Below, piece by piece: positions 1 through 10,205 of a DNA stretch of 64,000 bases. Source of the DNA: Heterocephalus glaber (Eukaryota > Chordata > Mammalia > Rodentia > Bathyergidae); contig NW_004624734.1 of the NCBI RefSeq assembly GCF_000247695.1, positions 6,767,014-6,831,013 on the forward strand. Direction: 5' to 3'. Positions within the stretch are counted from its first letter, which is position 1. Every line of letters begins with the position of its first letter. The notes below the pieces were generated by a model. It made no database searches. It was not told where the DNA came from and worked only from the letters and a program-made list of their open reading frames with translations. The position numbers and the translations under genes are program-made.

Positions 1-398
1 ACAATGTATAATTGAAAAAAAATCAGCCTATCCATTAACTCACTGTTACTGTGTGGTGTGGTGTGTGTGTGCCTAAAATCTACTTGTAGCAAATAACCAG
101 TGTACAATGCACTGATGCTGAGTGTGGTCCTTATGCTGTACCTGAGATCCTGGGACTCATTCACCATACACAGCTGTGACTTCATACTTTATCCTGTGGC
201 TGCCCAGTCCCTTCCCTTGGGCATCACCATTTTACTCTATTTCTGAGTTCGGTGTTTTCACTGTTCCACAGATCTGTGATCCCATGTGGTAGTTTTCTTT
301 CTGTGTCTGGTATTTAGCTTAGCATAATGTCCTTCCAGTTCCTCATGTCACAAATGGCAAGAACTCCTCCTTTGTAAAGGCTGGATGATATCCCCCTG
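1..398 (-). mobile_element. L1 LINE 3' region, first piece
   Basis: Read on the minus strand this is the 3' end of an old L1. The plus strand shows the usual reverse-complement landmarks: a stretch like 'ttctttctgtgtctgg', then 'ttagcttagcataatgtcc', then a 'cctcatgtcacaaatggca' block. The element runs off the left edge and is split by an LTR at about 400-648. It resumes at about 649. No open frame survives. Confidence 0.8.
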
Positions 399-399
399 T

Positions 400-648
400 G
401 CTGTGCTTGAATGCGTCCCCTCTAAAATCCAGGTACTATAAATGCCACAGTACGGGGGGGGGGGGCAATCAGGCCCCGTGCGTGGGATTAGTGCTTTATG
501 CAAATGCTCGACAGAAGGGATCAGTTTTCTCTGGCCCTTCTGCCTTCTACCATGTGGAGACACGGTAAGAGCACTGAGAGCTTCGAGAGAAGAAAGTCAC
601 CCATTCCCAGCTCAGGTATTCTGTTCCAATAGCACAAAACAGACTGAT
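400..648 (+). mobile_element. MaLR-type solo LTR inside the L1
   Basis: The segment starts near 'tgcttgaatgcgtcccctc', passes 'gggattagtgctttatg' and 'ccttctgccttctaccatgtg', and ends with 'caatagcacaaaacagact'. This order is typical of the ERVL-MaLR LTRs (MST/MLT/ORR1 group). It interrupts an L1 whose sequence continues on both sides, so it inserted later. No retroviral internal sequence is attached. Confidence 0.65.
454..465 (+). repeat. G12 homopolymer
   Basis: An uninterrupted run of twelve G within the LTR, likely length-variable and sequencing-error prone. Confidence 0.9.
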
Positions 649-890
649 ATATTATGTTCACAATGTGCACAGACCACAGTTTCTTCCTACATGCCTTTGT
701 CAATGGACACAGGTTGACTTCTCTCTTGGGTCCTGTGCACAGTGCTGAAATGAACGTGGGCATGCAGACACCTCTAGGAGGCGCTACTTCATGCTCCTTG
801 GGTACACAGCCAACAGGACTGCTAGAGCACAGGTAATTTTTCCAGCACCCCCTTATTGCTGTCTACAATGGCTACACGAACTTTCACCTC
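649..890 (-). mobile_element. L1 LINE, second piece (ORF2 C-terminal region)
   Basis: Continuation of the minus-strand L1. The plus strand has 'caatggacacaggttgact', 'gctgaaatgaacgtgggca' and 'cttgggtacacagccaaca', all familiar from the reverse complement of the L1 ORF2 3' end. With 1-398 it makes one element split by the LTR. It is a decayed fossil. Confidence 0.7.
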
Positions 891-1020
891 CCACTGCTGT
901 CTACACTGCTTTTCTGCTTCTCATCCCCACACTTTAGCACAAGCCCTTCACCCCCAGGACCCTGTCCCTGTGAATGCCTCTCCAAGTTTCCTCTTTCCTG
1001 ACTCTTGCTATGAGGTGAGA

Positions 1021-1130
1021 ATTCTAATTCTTCTATTTTGTACCTAAGGAAACAGAGGCTCTGGGCAGTTAGTTACGCAAAGTGCCCAAAGCTACCGTTA
1101 TTAAGTGGGTTTGCCAGGGTCACCCCAGCC
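1021..1130 (-). mobile_element. MIR SINE fragment
   Basis: The segment 'tacctaaggaaacagaggct' followed by 'agttacgcaaagtgcccaaag' is the reverse complement of the MIR core and tail side. MIR is an ancient tRNA-derived SINE shared by mammals. Confidence 0.55.
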
Positions 1131-2519
1131 TGTGCAGCTCCCAAGCTCAGCCCCGGGAAGGGGCGACAACTTGCTGCACTCACAGAGGCCTGGCTGGGAG
1201 CTGGATGGGGAGGGAGCCTAGCCGGGGAGATGGGATGACCCCCGTCAAGAGGCTCCCCGCCTGCCCATTGTTTCATGGTGGTCCTGCCTGGAGCTGCCAG
1301 CCTGTTTCTTATTCTTTTCTGCATCCCAGCACAGGGCATGGGATCTGGCCTGGAACAGCCCATGGGTTTGTAGGTTGCATCATTGGGTCTGAGGGGCAGA
1401 AGAGGAAAAGCTATAGCTCCCTGTCCATGGCAGTCACCTGCAGAGACGCTCTGCAGGGATGCGGAAGGACAGCACATCTGCCTTGGGTCCTGCATCCTCT
1501 CCCCCGGAGGCAACCCTGCCCCACACTGACCTCTGATGGCCCAGGAGCCCACGAGGACAACATCAAAGAGAGGACGCACATGCTCAAGGCAAGGGCAGAG
1601 CTCTGAGGAGGGGCCTGACCCGGATGTGTTTGCACCGGAGAGACAGCCCTTCCTCTGGGCTGAGGGACGGGAAGGGTGGTGGGAGGTGCCTTGAGGGGGC
1701 CTCTTGCCTGTGTGGATGACCACGACAATATGACTGGCTGAGCTGGGAAAGCCAGGGAGGAGCGTGAGGCCGGGTGAAGAGCTCTGCTGGGCCACTGTTG
1801 CAGAACCGGTGGGACAGTTACAGGGTGACTTGCAGGAGAGAGCAGAGTGGGAGCTGGGTGTTGCGTCCCAGCAGCAAGAGAGTAGCTAAGCCAGCTGTGC
1901 TGTGGCTGGTGGGTGAGCAGGTGCTTGGTGCTCCCTGGGCCCTGGGCTCTGTCCCCAGCACCCAAGCCACAAAAGGAGAATCAGCTGTGGCCCAGGCCCA
2001 GAGAGGCCCGACCCAGGCCTGCAAGGCTGTTTGTGGGATTCTGCAGTCAGGAGAGGCACACCTGCATTTCCACCCTCCTGCTCCCCACAGCTTGACTCTG
2101 CACGCACAAAACTCTCCCTCCCGCCACTCGCCAGCCTGTTTTCTCCAAGGTTGACCTGGCAGAACCACAGAACCACACAACCCGAATCTGCTCATTTCCT
2201 TGCAGATTTCCTTGCTGTTTTTGGATGACAAGTGTACTACTGGTTCCCCCAGGGAAACTGAGGCAGGAAGAGCATCACACCAGGCTCTGTGTTGTACTCC
2301 AGGCAGGAAGGAGCTGAGCAGCTCTGGCTTGAGGAGCTGGTGCGAAGCAGGACGTGTAGAAGACTGGGTGTGCTCAGGAGTTGGGGGACCCAGGCAGCAC
2401 CCGGAAAGACACCCAGCCCCCCACCTGTGCACTGGCATGGTGGGATCAGCTTCCATGGCGTCACCCGCAGTGACTTCAGTGCCAACCTTCAGGCCCAAAT
2501 GCCTTCCTGTGTGCACCGA
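1131..2519. other. Unique GC-rich sequence, no gene recognised
   Basis: About 1.4 kb with no repeat I recognise. It contains overlapping frames of 174 to 244 codons on both strands. These show no known domain and are rich in Pro, Ser, Ala and Gly in every frame, as expected from base composition alone. I do not call a gene. Confidence 0.5.
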
Positions 2520-2990
2520 AGCACAATTTACAAATCTATCCTCAAGACTCAAGGAGAAAGAAACTTCATTATTTTTAAGAATGAGGAACTAAAGGCAATT
2601 AAAAACGGGGGTGGGAGAGCTCGTCAAATGTCATTAGACTTCATCAGAAGCATTTCTCACCCTGACAAAAGAGAAATAACAAAGAATGTGCTCTCGTTAT
2701 TTTTCCAGAGGGATGGTCTATGTGCCGGTAGAGAAGGAAGTCATAAAAGATACCAGGGAAATGCAGTAACTGGATATTTCAGGGCATGGGAGTCGTATTC
2801 TTTGGGGGCAGGGAAAACCGCAGCGGAACACTTTAGACGCCCTCCTTAATTTTGAAAGAAAAGGAAAATTATTCGCGATTTCAATGGCAGCCCCATCATG
2901 GGCCTCCACCACTGCCTAGGCCAGGAAATTAGTTGCCATGGCAACTTCAGGTTGTATCATTAAGAATTTTTAAAATGTTGAGAGTCAGGA
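2520..2990. promoter_or_regulatory. Candidate conserved non-coding element with RFX site
   Basis: This AT-rich block contrasts with its GC-rich left flank and contains no repeat I recognise. It has 'ggcaattaaaaac' homeodomain-like cores, 'tcctttaatt'-like AT segments and, near the right end, a perfect RFX X-box palindrome at 2931-2946. Mammalian tissue enhancers often look like this. Conservation is inferred from texture only; I could not align it to another genome. Confidence 0.4.
2931..2946. promoter_or_regulatory. Perfect palindromic RFX X-box
   Basis: AGTTGCCATGGCAACT is its own reverse complement over 16 bp and contains the full RFX dimer consensus GTTGCC-AT-GGCAAC. RFX factors bind this motif in ciliary, MHC class II and neuronal genes. 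Nothing next to it is recognisable as a promoter, so a distal element is more likely than a core promoter. Confidence 0.65.
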
Positions 2991-3569
2991 GGCAGGGCTT
3001 AAACACAGAAGGGAGAGGGAGAAGGAGGGAAGCGGAGTGGAGAAGGAAAGAAGTAATCCAGGGCAAGTGGAGACTGCGGCCAAAAGAAGAAATGTTTGCC
3101 CCACAAGTGTGTTTTCATCTCTCCCCAGGTAACGGAAGGGAAGGGGATCCCACCCTCACTCGGTTCTGCTTTGTTTCCTGTCCGAATGTGAGCAGCTTTT
3201 CTCTTGTCCATTAAAGAAGAAAACTTAGAAAGATGAAGTAGACCCCAAGGAGCCGCCTTCATTTGTTTTGTTTTGTCTTGTTTGGTAAGTATTGAAAGGA
3301 TCGTATTTCAAGTTAGCTTCCCCATGCTCTTAAAAATGGTTTGGTCCTGAACTCGCTCATGAGATGAGACACAAAAACCAGACTTTGCAATCCATGTTCA
3401 ATTTCTTTAAGTTCTCCTCCAGAGCTTCACTTGTAGGAAAAACAATAATGAATTAGAGAAATGATGAGAAATTAGAGGAAATTGTATTTGTGTTCCAAGA
3501 AGCACATTTATTCAAAGAGCCACAGATGAGAGGATCTACTATCGCCACACTAGCACTGACTTTCTACTG
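2991..3569. other. Unique sequence, no feature recognised
   Basis: It begins with a purine-rich segment (about 3000-3060) and then becomes mixed-composition DNA. I see no repeat, splice-like exon or frame worth calling. Confidence 0.45.
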
Positions 3570-3670
3570 TCTCTTGTTGGGGCGGTAGCAACGCTTAGGG
3601 AGGATGCCAGGGGCCCGGGCACGGTAGGCAGGTGCTCCACCACTGAGCTCTGGGACCAGCCCTTATTTCC
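3570..3670 (-). mobile_element. Degraded ID-type SINE fragment
   Basis: The plus strand reads 'gcaggtgctccaccactgag' then 'ctctgggaccagccctta'. This is the reverse complement of the tRNA-like A box and head of an ID SINE ('ctcagtggt'). The copy is well diverged and lacks a clean tail. Confidence 0.5.
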
Positions 3671-4560
3671 TTCTAAGAAATGTCTTTTTGTTTTTCTTTT
3701 GCCTGCGCCTCTCTGTAGAAGGAGGAGAGGGGGATTCGGGTGGTTGTCAAGGTCATGGATGAACTGGGAAAGACCTGGAAATCCTCCAGGGTCAGCTGGG
3801 AAACATGTGGGCGGTTAGCTCATCAGCTATCCAGAGACCCCCTGGAAAGAGAGGTCCGGCAGAGTCCTGAAGGCCTTGAATGCCAAGACAAGGAGCTGGG
3901 AGTTTCTCTACACACAGAAAACTTCTAAGAAGTCTCTGAGCTGGGGTGTGCAAAGAGAAGCTGTGTTTTGGGACCATTAAAAAAGCAGCCAGGTGCAGTA
4001 TGGATGAGAGATTGATATTTCCAAGAGAAATTAAACCTTAAGATTTATTCCGCCTAACAGAGTCAAATGAAGTCATCTATAAGAAGGATTTCATCAGCTA
4101 TAAAATGTATGGGATTGTTAGGATTATTTATTAGAACAATAATGCTAACCCGGGTAAGATTTAGACCTCTCATTCTGGGTTCATTTCCATGTTTCAATCA
4201 CTTTAACAACAACCCCCCCCACCACCACCACTGTATTTTGACTTCCCCGACTGAGCTGCAGTCCAGACGCGACTGTGCCATGGGATTAACTGGCTGACCC
4301 GCGGGAGCTGCTACACTGTGGCACAGAACATGCCACGGGGTCCTGAGGCCAGGGAGCAAAGACTCGGACTCTACCCGGGACAGAACCTGCCCCGTGGCCT
4401 TGGCTACAAGGAGACCAGCAGCCTAGGGCTGTGTCCAGGGACAGAGAGCCACAGTGCCCTGTGGTCCCGGGCACCAGGAAGAGGAAGTGAACTAATACAG
4501 TGGGGTATGGCCTTGTCACCTGAAGAGGGCTCCAGGGGCCATTAAGAATGAAGCCACTGC
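3671..4560. other. Unique sequence with an AT-rich, possibly conserved centre
   Basis: No transposon recognised. The part at about 4035-4205 is AT-rich, with 'gattatttattagaacaataatgc'-like content (homeodomain and SOX-like cores), and could be a small conserved element. A short C-run and CAC repeat lies at 4211-4232. The rest is GC-rich unique DNA. Confidence 0.4.
4211..4232 (+). repeat. C-run plus (ACC)n low complexity
   Basis: Eight C then (ACC)4, a simple low-complexity tract. Confidence 0.85.
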
Positions 4561-4562
4561 CT

Positions 4563-4745
4563 CCTGGTGGCACCAGCCTGCAACGCCAGCACTCTGGGAG
4601 ACTGAGGCAAGAGGATTACAAGTTCAAGCCTAGGCTGAGCAACATAACAATTTAGCAAGACCTTATCTCAAGATCAAACAGAAAAAAGAGCTGGGGGTAT
4701 AGCTCAGTGTGAAGGCCCTGGGTTCAATCCCCAGGACTGGGGGGG
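4563..4745 (+). mobile_element. B1-ID composite SINE
   Basis: A 7SL-derived B1 head ('cgccagcactctgggag', 'actgaggcaagaggatta') is joined through an A-rich linker to an ID-like tRNA-derived module ('gctgggggtatagctcagtg' to 'ggttcaatccccagg'). Such dimeric B1-dID elements are known from several rodent lineages outside the mouse-rat group. The copy is moderately diverged and ends in a G run. Confidence 0.75.
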
Positions 4746-5640
4746 GAAAGAAAGAATGAAGTTACTGAGATCAACAATCAACTTACTGCTCAAAAGATGC
4801 GCTAGGAACTGTGCCTTCCAAAGGGAAACCAAGCATCATGAAACCTCACTCATCTTTGCTTGTAGTCAACACAACGGCCCTATGGTGGCAGCTGCACACG
4901 GAGCCTTAGAACACGCAGGCGGCACGTCAGTGGGAGGCACTGTTCTTCCAACATCGCCGAGCAACGCACTATGGCACCCTCGCCCCAGCGTCGGCCTCCC
5001 AGTGCGATGCTCGGCATGTGCACTTTTCAAAATGAAGGGTGCCATGGTTTCCCCAAGGGCCTTTCTCTGTCCAGTGACATCAAACCACTCACATCAGCGC
5101 TCATGTTGTCTGTCGGCCGTGGTGATAGTCCAGGGTGACTCTTCTCCCGGGCCTCTGCAGAGGGCTCAAGTGCGGCCCTGACCTCACCTGCAGGGACTCC
5201 CAGAACCCCAGCCCAGGCCTCACACCCCGCTGAGGTGGTGGGCAGAGGGGGAAGGGTTTCCTAACAGGACAGTGACTGCCGAGGGCTCCCACACTCAGCA
5301 GGATCTGGAGCTGTCTTGGGTCCCCGTTCCCAGCTCCATCACACTGGGAAGCCCCTCCGCACTCCTGGGATCCGGTCTCCTCTGCCTGGGCCCCTCGACT
5401 CACCCACCACCCTGCCACTGCCGTTTGCCAGGAAGAGTGTCACGGGGGTCACTGCACCCTCCCCTGGGCCCTGGGATGAGCCACCTGGAGCAGAACTGCT
5501 GCCCAGAAGGCGTGAGACCCACAGAGAGAAGGAAAGGCTTCTTTGGGAAACCACTGAGGTTTGTGGATGTGGGACATCATTACTGCTACAGAACCAAGAA
5601 CATCCTCTTCTTCCTCACAAACTCTGGACATCACCCCCTA
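4746..5640. other. Unique GC-rich sequence, no gene recognised
   Basis: No repeats recognised. Several frames of 100 to 150 codons overlap on both strands without any known domain. I regard them as chance frames. Confidence 0.45.
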
Positions 5641-5641
5641 T

Positions 5642-5990
5642 TTCTTAGTCACTTTCGTTGTTGCTGGGACAAAATACCCAACACCTGCACTTCAAAGGAA
5701 GCGAGATTTATTCAGGCTCAGGTTTTTCATCCATAGTTGCCTGGCTCCGAGGCAGAAGGCAAGGTGGAGGGGTCTGGCGGGGGAGAGCTGCTCGGCTCAT
5801 GGTGGCCAGGAAGCAGCGAGAGAGAAGAGGAGCTGGGGAAGGAGATGTAAGCTTCCGGGCCACACCCCCAGTGCCCCGCCTCTTCCTCCTAATGGCAGTC
5901 AGCTCTAAGCCCCATAATGCAGTCACCTCCATCAGCCCCACCTGTGTGCACATGAGGCTCTGGGGACACGGCATAAACCACAACAGTCCG
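5642..5990 (-). mobile_element. MaLR-type solo LTR
   Basis: The plus strand starts 'cttagtcactttcgttgttg' with 'gggacaaaatacccaacacc', passes 'ctcatggtggccaggaagca' and ends 'catgaggctctggggacac' then 'ataaaccacaacag'. This is the reverse complement of a rodent MaLR LTR from one end to the other. It appears nearly full length, with no internal region. Confidence 0.7.
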
Positions 5991-6149
5991 TAACTTCCGT
6001 CCTGACCCAGTGCAGCGCGTACCAGGTAAGCAGAGAGATCAGGTCTGCCAGAGAACAGGAAGGAAGAGCAGGCAGGATGGGAATGAGCATTATGGTGACA
6101 AGTGTGGAGGTGAGGCCAGGCTGCATTGCTCCTGCCCAGCTGCAGGACA

Positions 6150-6250
6150 TCGGGAAGTCAGCCAACCTTTCTGTTGATCAGTTTTCACGTCCACAAAACT
6201 GAAATGCTGATCACCAGGGCGCCTCCTGGCCAGGGTCTCAGGAAGGGTTA
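6150..6250 (+). mobile_element. Possible MIR fragment
   Basis: 'gtcagccaacctttctgttg' followed by 'cagttttcacgtccacaaaa' resembles the MIR core in plus orientation. It is strongly diverged. Confidence 0.35.
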
Positions 6251-6585
6251 ACTGTGCTGATGTACGGCCCGGAGCGTGGAGCCAGCACAGGGCCCACCGT
6301 CTGTCCGGGTGACCGCTGTTAAGTGTGCCTCTCTCCTCCACTGGCTGTGTGCGAGCTCACACCCCTCCGTCACCCAGCCTGCTACACACGGGTGCTTTCC
6401 AAATGCCTTTCGACACCCCTGCAACCCACCCGCCCGAGACTCCCCCAAGTCTAACCCAAGCTATGTTGGCCCTGAAGCATGGTTACAGGTTGGAGGAAGG
6501 AGGCGAAGGGCAAAGCAGGGGCCACGGCTGGGCAGCATCACCCCGGGGAGGTCTGTGCTCACTTCCTATGCCCGTACTAATGACC

Positions 6586-6980
6586 TCATCCTCGGGGACT
6601 TAAAACAACAGAAATGCACTCACTCACGGTTCTGGAGGACAGAGGTCCACGCTCAAGATGGCAGCGGGGCTGGGTCCTCCCAGAGCGACCCGGCCAAGCT
6701 TCTGCTGGGAACCTTGGCTTGAGGACACATCGCCCATCTCCACTTGGGGCTTCTGTCACCTCCACTGGGCCTCTGTGTGTCTTTTCTGTCTCTTAAAAGG
6801 TCACTTGTCATTGGGTTTAGGGCTCACTCTAACTCCAGGATGATGTCATCTCAAGATCCTTAACTTAATTCAGCCTGTGATGACCCTATTTTCAAATAAG
6901 GCCACATCCACAGGTCCCAGGGGTTAGGACTGGGACATATCTCCTGCAGAAGGGCATAATTCACCCACTGCAGGGTTTGA
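6586..6980 (-). mobile_element. MLT1-like MaLR LTR
   Basis: On the plus strand: 'cttaaaacaacagaaatgca', 'cggttctggaggacagaggt', 'tctcaagatccttaacttaa', 'tcaaataaggccacatccac' and 'ggttaggactgggacatat' in order. This is the reverse complement of an MLT1-class LTR and looks close to complete. Confidence 0.75.
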
Positions 6981-7530
6981 AAGAGAATGAGGGTAGTACT
7001 AGCAGCAGTGATTCATAAAGTCTGACCCTTAGTGACTTCTGTCAGAAGCTGACATCTCCCTTGCCCAATTTCCTGGTTAGTGGTCAGCCCCATTGCCCAC
7101 AGCCATGCGGGGACATGCCTGCCATCTCCGATCTGCAGCTCCAAGATCAGCTTGGGCCTGGCGAGCCATGCAGGAGTTGGAGAGGAGAGAGGAAGAAGAA
7201 TGAGGAAACCAGAAAAGATGGAGAAGACACAGCTGCCTCTTACCTGTGGCTCAGGTGCAATGCAAGTCACTTCCACTCCCACTGTGTCACTGGAGGTGGC
7301 CAATGACACCTCTCCCTCCACTGATGCCCAGAAGCCAGGAGCCCCAGGCCGGGCAGCTGTCCCAGACCTGAAGAAACACAGAAGCATGGAGTCTGGTGAG
7401 TAGCTGGCCATTTCTATGACTGCTGGTCACAAGGAAACACAGCCCTGAGCCAGTCACCCACGCTCCAGGCCAGGGACTCAACTAGAGCAAATGTGCTTTC
7501 CAAGTCACATCCCCTGGGGTGCATTTCGGC
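6981..7530. other. Unique sequence, no feature recognised
   Basis: Mixed-composition DNA between two LTRs. I see no repeat and no convincing coding frame. Confidence 0.4.
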
Positions 7531-7800
7531 CCTGTCTTAGTTCAGAAATGCTTGATGGCTTCTGAAGCACAGAAACTGCCTTCTCAAGGTTCTGGAGGCC
7601 AGGAAGGCCAAGGCCAAGGTGCTGGCAGACCCAGTGCCTCCCAAGGGTCCACAGATGGACTTCTTGCTGTGCCCTCCCTCAGTGGTGAAGGGCAGGTGGC
7701 TCCCTGGGGTCTCTTTTTTAAGGGCCCTGATCCCATTCAGGAGGCTCTGCCTCCATGACCTTGCTCCTCCAAGGTACCAGAGCTCTGGGGTGAGGAGACC
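7531..7800 (-). mobile_element. MaLR-type LTR fragment
   Basis: 'cctgtcttagttcagaaatg', 'aaggttctggaggccaggaa', 'gggccctgatcccattcagg' and 'ctctgcctccatgaccttg' follow the reverse-complement order of a MaLR LTR. The distal part is lost or too diverged to place. Confidence 0.6.
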
Positions 7801-7889
7801 ACTGTAGGAGCCCACTAGGGACGCAAACTTCAGGCCTTGACCTGGAGCCAGAGAGAGATCATCAGCAGGAAGAGGTCATGAACAGTCAC

Positions 7890-7966
7890 ACTAACAGCCA
7901 CTGCCCCTCATCCAGACGTCACCAGATGTCACTGGGGGTTGAATCATCCCCGCTAAGAACCACAGC
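7890..7966. mobile_element. MER20-like hAT-Charlie fragment
   Basis: 'cagatgtcactgggggttga' followed by 'cccgctaagaaccaca' resembles one terminus of MER20, a non-autonomous hAT DNA transposon ending in a '(t/g)gagaaccactg' inverted repeat. Only one end is visible. Confidence 0.45.
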
Positions 7967-8345
7967 TCTAGCCCCATCCAGCCAAAATACAATATGGGGC
8001 GTAAAGGCAAGCCATGGATGTCATTTTAAATTTCCTACTAGCAACTTCTGAAATAGTGAAAAAAAACAGGTGAAATTAGTCTGGATCATATAATCTATGT
8101 AACCCAACACATAAAAAATATCATCATTTCAACATGTCAATATTGAAAATTACCAAAGTGATGACTTGCAGTCTAATTTTTTGCACTAGGACTTGGAAAT
8201 TCTATTTGTATCTCACACTCAAGCCACACGTCTGTCCAGACTGGCCATGTGGCGAGTGCTCAGCAGCCCACAGCCTGGTGGCCACGTTCTTAGCCCGGGA
8301 AGCTGGGTACATGTGGGGCCTCATGACATTCAAATCCACCAAGCA
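7967..8345. other. AT-leaning unique sequence, nothing recognised
   Basis: The first half is AT-rich and the second more balanced. No repeat or gene recognised. Confidence 0.4.
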
Positions 8346-8510
8346 GCAGCCTCAAGGGCAAGCTCAGAAGCTAGGTAACCCTGAGCAGGTGATTCTCTCT
8401 GAGCCTCAATTTCTCCATCTGTCACATGGAGCCATGGTACTCGCTGTGTGGGCTTTTTTTGATAGCTATGCAGGATAACAGAGGTTTGGAGCAGCGTCAC
8501 AGCAAGCAGA
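8346..8510 (+). mobile_element. MIR SINE
   Basis: 'cctgagcaggtgattctctc', 'tgagcctcaatttctccatc' and 'gtcacatggagccatggtac' follow the MIR core and 3' half in plus orientation. Confidence 0.65.
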
Positions 8511-8524
8511 GTAGAGCCGGCCCT

Positions 8525-8790
8525 TGTATTCATCCACTTTGCATTGCTACAACAAAATACCTAGGCTGGGAACTTTATAATGAAAAGCAGTTTATTCGCC
8601 TCACAGTTTCGGTCTGAAGATGCAAGACTGGGAACCAAGCTTCATACACGTCCAAGCCAGGCAACCCCTCCTTAGGCGTGAGCCCCCTCCCTAAGTGACA
8701 GTTCCCTCCAGAGCCATGGCGGGCATGCCTCGATGGCCAGCGGGGGACTCTTCTTCCAGCCAGCAGGATTCCTGCAAGGCACATGCAACC
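8525..8790 (-). mobile_element. MaLR-type LTR
   Basis: The plus strand opens 'cattgctacaacaaaatacc' with 'ggctgggaactttataatga', then 'cctcacagtttcggtctga'. This is the reverse complement of the 3' end of a MaLR LTR. The far end is less clear. Confidence 0.65.
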
Positions 8791-8799
8791 CCCTTGATT

Positions 8800-9490
8800 T
8801 GGTAATAAAATGCTTTTCCTAGAGTGCGATCGAAGGGGAGACTGGGAGGGGCAACACGTGTGGTGTCTCTGATATTAATAGCAGCGAGTGTCACATGCTA
8901 TGACAGTGGGGAAAGTGGGTACCGACTCAGGCCCCTCTTTTCTGGGAGGCAACGCTCCCCCTTGCAAACAGAAAATAAACACAGCCCTGGCAGAGCACAA
9001 ATGCCAATAACTGTGAAATTTTGATTAAATAATAGATATGTGTTCAGAAGCACTTCTTTATAGTATGTGATTAAGAAAGATAACTAGACATTCTTACAGC
9101 CCTAATGATAATAATTACCACAACACATAAAGTGCAGAATATGACACCAGAAAGGCCGTTATTAACCTTTCCCAGGGTTATTTTTTTGGGGTGTATTTTT
9201 GACATCGCGGACACCAGCATTCAGAAACTAAATAAAACTATAGCTGAGGCAATTACCCCAGCGCTTGGCCTGATCCAGCCCGGGATCAAGGCAGGGCGGC
9301 GGAGAAGGGAGAGAAAGAGAGTGTTCGGGGGGCATCAAAAAAATTTTTATACAAAACAGATGCTTGTTTAATATTGAACATCTGGCCAGTCTTATTAAGA
9401 TTTGTATTAACATTTCTGCAACTGTCAGTAATTCAGAAAACTGACAGAGCTTTCCTGTTTAAATTTTTGCTATAAATAACAACCTTAGAC
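8800..9490. promoter_or_regulatory. Candidate conserved enhancer block
   Basis: About 700 bp free of recognisable repeats and strongly AT-rich from 8990. It carries closely spaced transcription-factor cores: 'tgattaaataata', 'taatgataataattacc', 'gaggcaattacc', 'gtttaatattgaac' (HNF1/FOX-like), 'aacatctgg' (E-box), and facing 'ctgtcag' and 'ctgacag' (MEIS/TGIF) at about 9420-9446. This density of homeodomain and forkhead cores is typical of deeply conserved developmental enhancers. Conservation itself was not tested. Confidence 0.45.
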
Positions 9491-9498
9491 CCAGGCTT

Positions 9499-9514
9499 TT
9501 TTTTTTTTTTTTTC
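9499..9514 (+). repeat. T homopolymer
   Basis: A run of about sixteen T with no attached SINE body that I can recognise. Confidence 0.8.
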
Positions 9515-9709
9515 CTGCTTGCATGCAATTTTCAGTCCCTGACATCTGATACCCAACTGCTCAGCACTTCGAACCCTGTCCAGAGATGCGGAGAGGTGGT
9601 GGCAGCTCTGGAATCTCACTTCCCTGTGCCTCCTCAAGAGCTCCCCAGATCTCCCCACCCTGCCTCAGCAATGACTGGCTTCAGTGCATCTGCCTTGCTT
9701 TGTGCTCTA

Positions 9710-10205
9710 TCAAGTGTATCCATCAGCTTTGCTGCATAACAAAACACCCCCAAATGGAGTGGCTTCAAATAGCAACCGTTTCTTTTGCTCATGGCTCCAC
9801 CATGGGCACTGTTGGCTGGGCTCCGCTGGCTGGTTCTTCTGATCCAACCTAGGCTCACCCATGCACTCATAGTTGGCTTCCAGCATGACCAGGAGTTTCC
9901 CGGTCTGGGATGGGCTCCATGGGATGACCCATCTCTGCTTCCTGTGCCCTCTCGAGCTCCAACAGGCCATCCGGTGTGCCTTTACCAGCTGGGGATGGGG
10001 TGCAAGAGAGCAGCATGCAGGTTCTCTTTGGGCCTCTCTTCAGAACTAACACATCATCACTGCATTGCATTGTACAGGTCAAAGCAAGTCACAGAACCAG
10101 ATCCATGGGATCAAGAAACGGACTTCCTCCCTCGAGATGGGCTGCAAAGTCAGACTCCAAGGATATGAGTTGGGCAACAACTGTGGCCATTTTTGTAAAC
10201 AAGAC
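9710..10205 (-). mobile_element. Old ERVL/MaLR-type LTR
   Basis: The plus strand runs 'gctgcataacaaaacacccc', 'agtggcttcaaatagcaacc', 'ggttcttctgatccaac', 'cattgtacaggtcaaagcaa' and 'caactgtggccatttttg'. This is the reverse complement of an abundant mammalian LTR-type repeat from end to end. The exact subfamily is uncertain. Confidence 0.55.

Noticed and set aside
1073..2552. Overlapping frames of 240 and 244 codons on the minus strand and several on the plus strand
   Set aside because: GC-rich DNA with open frames on both strands at once; Pro/Ser/Ala/Gly-rich products, no domain, no splice or promoter context.
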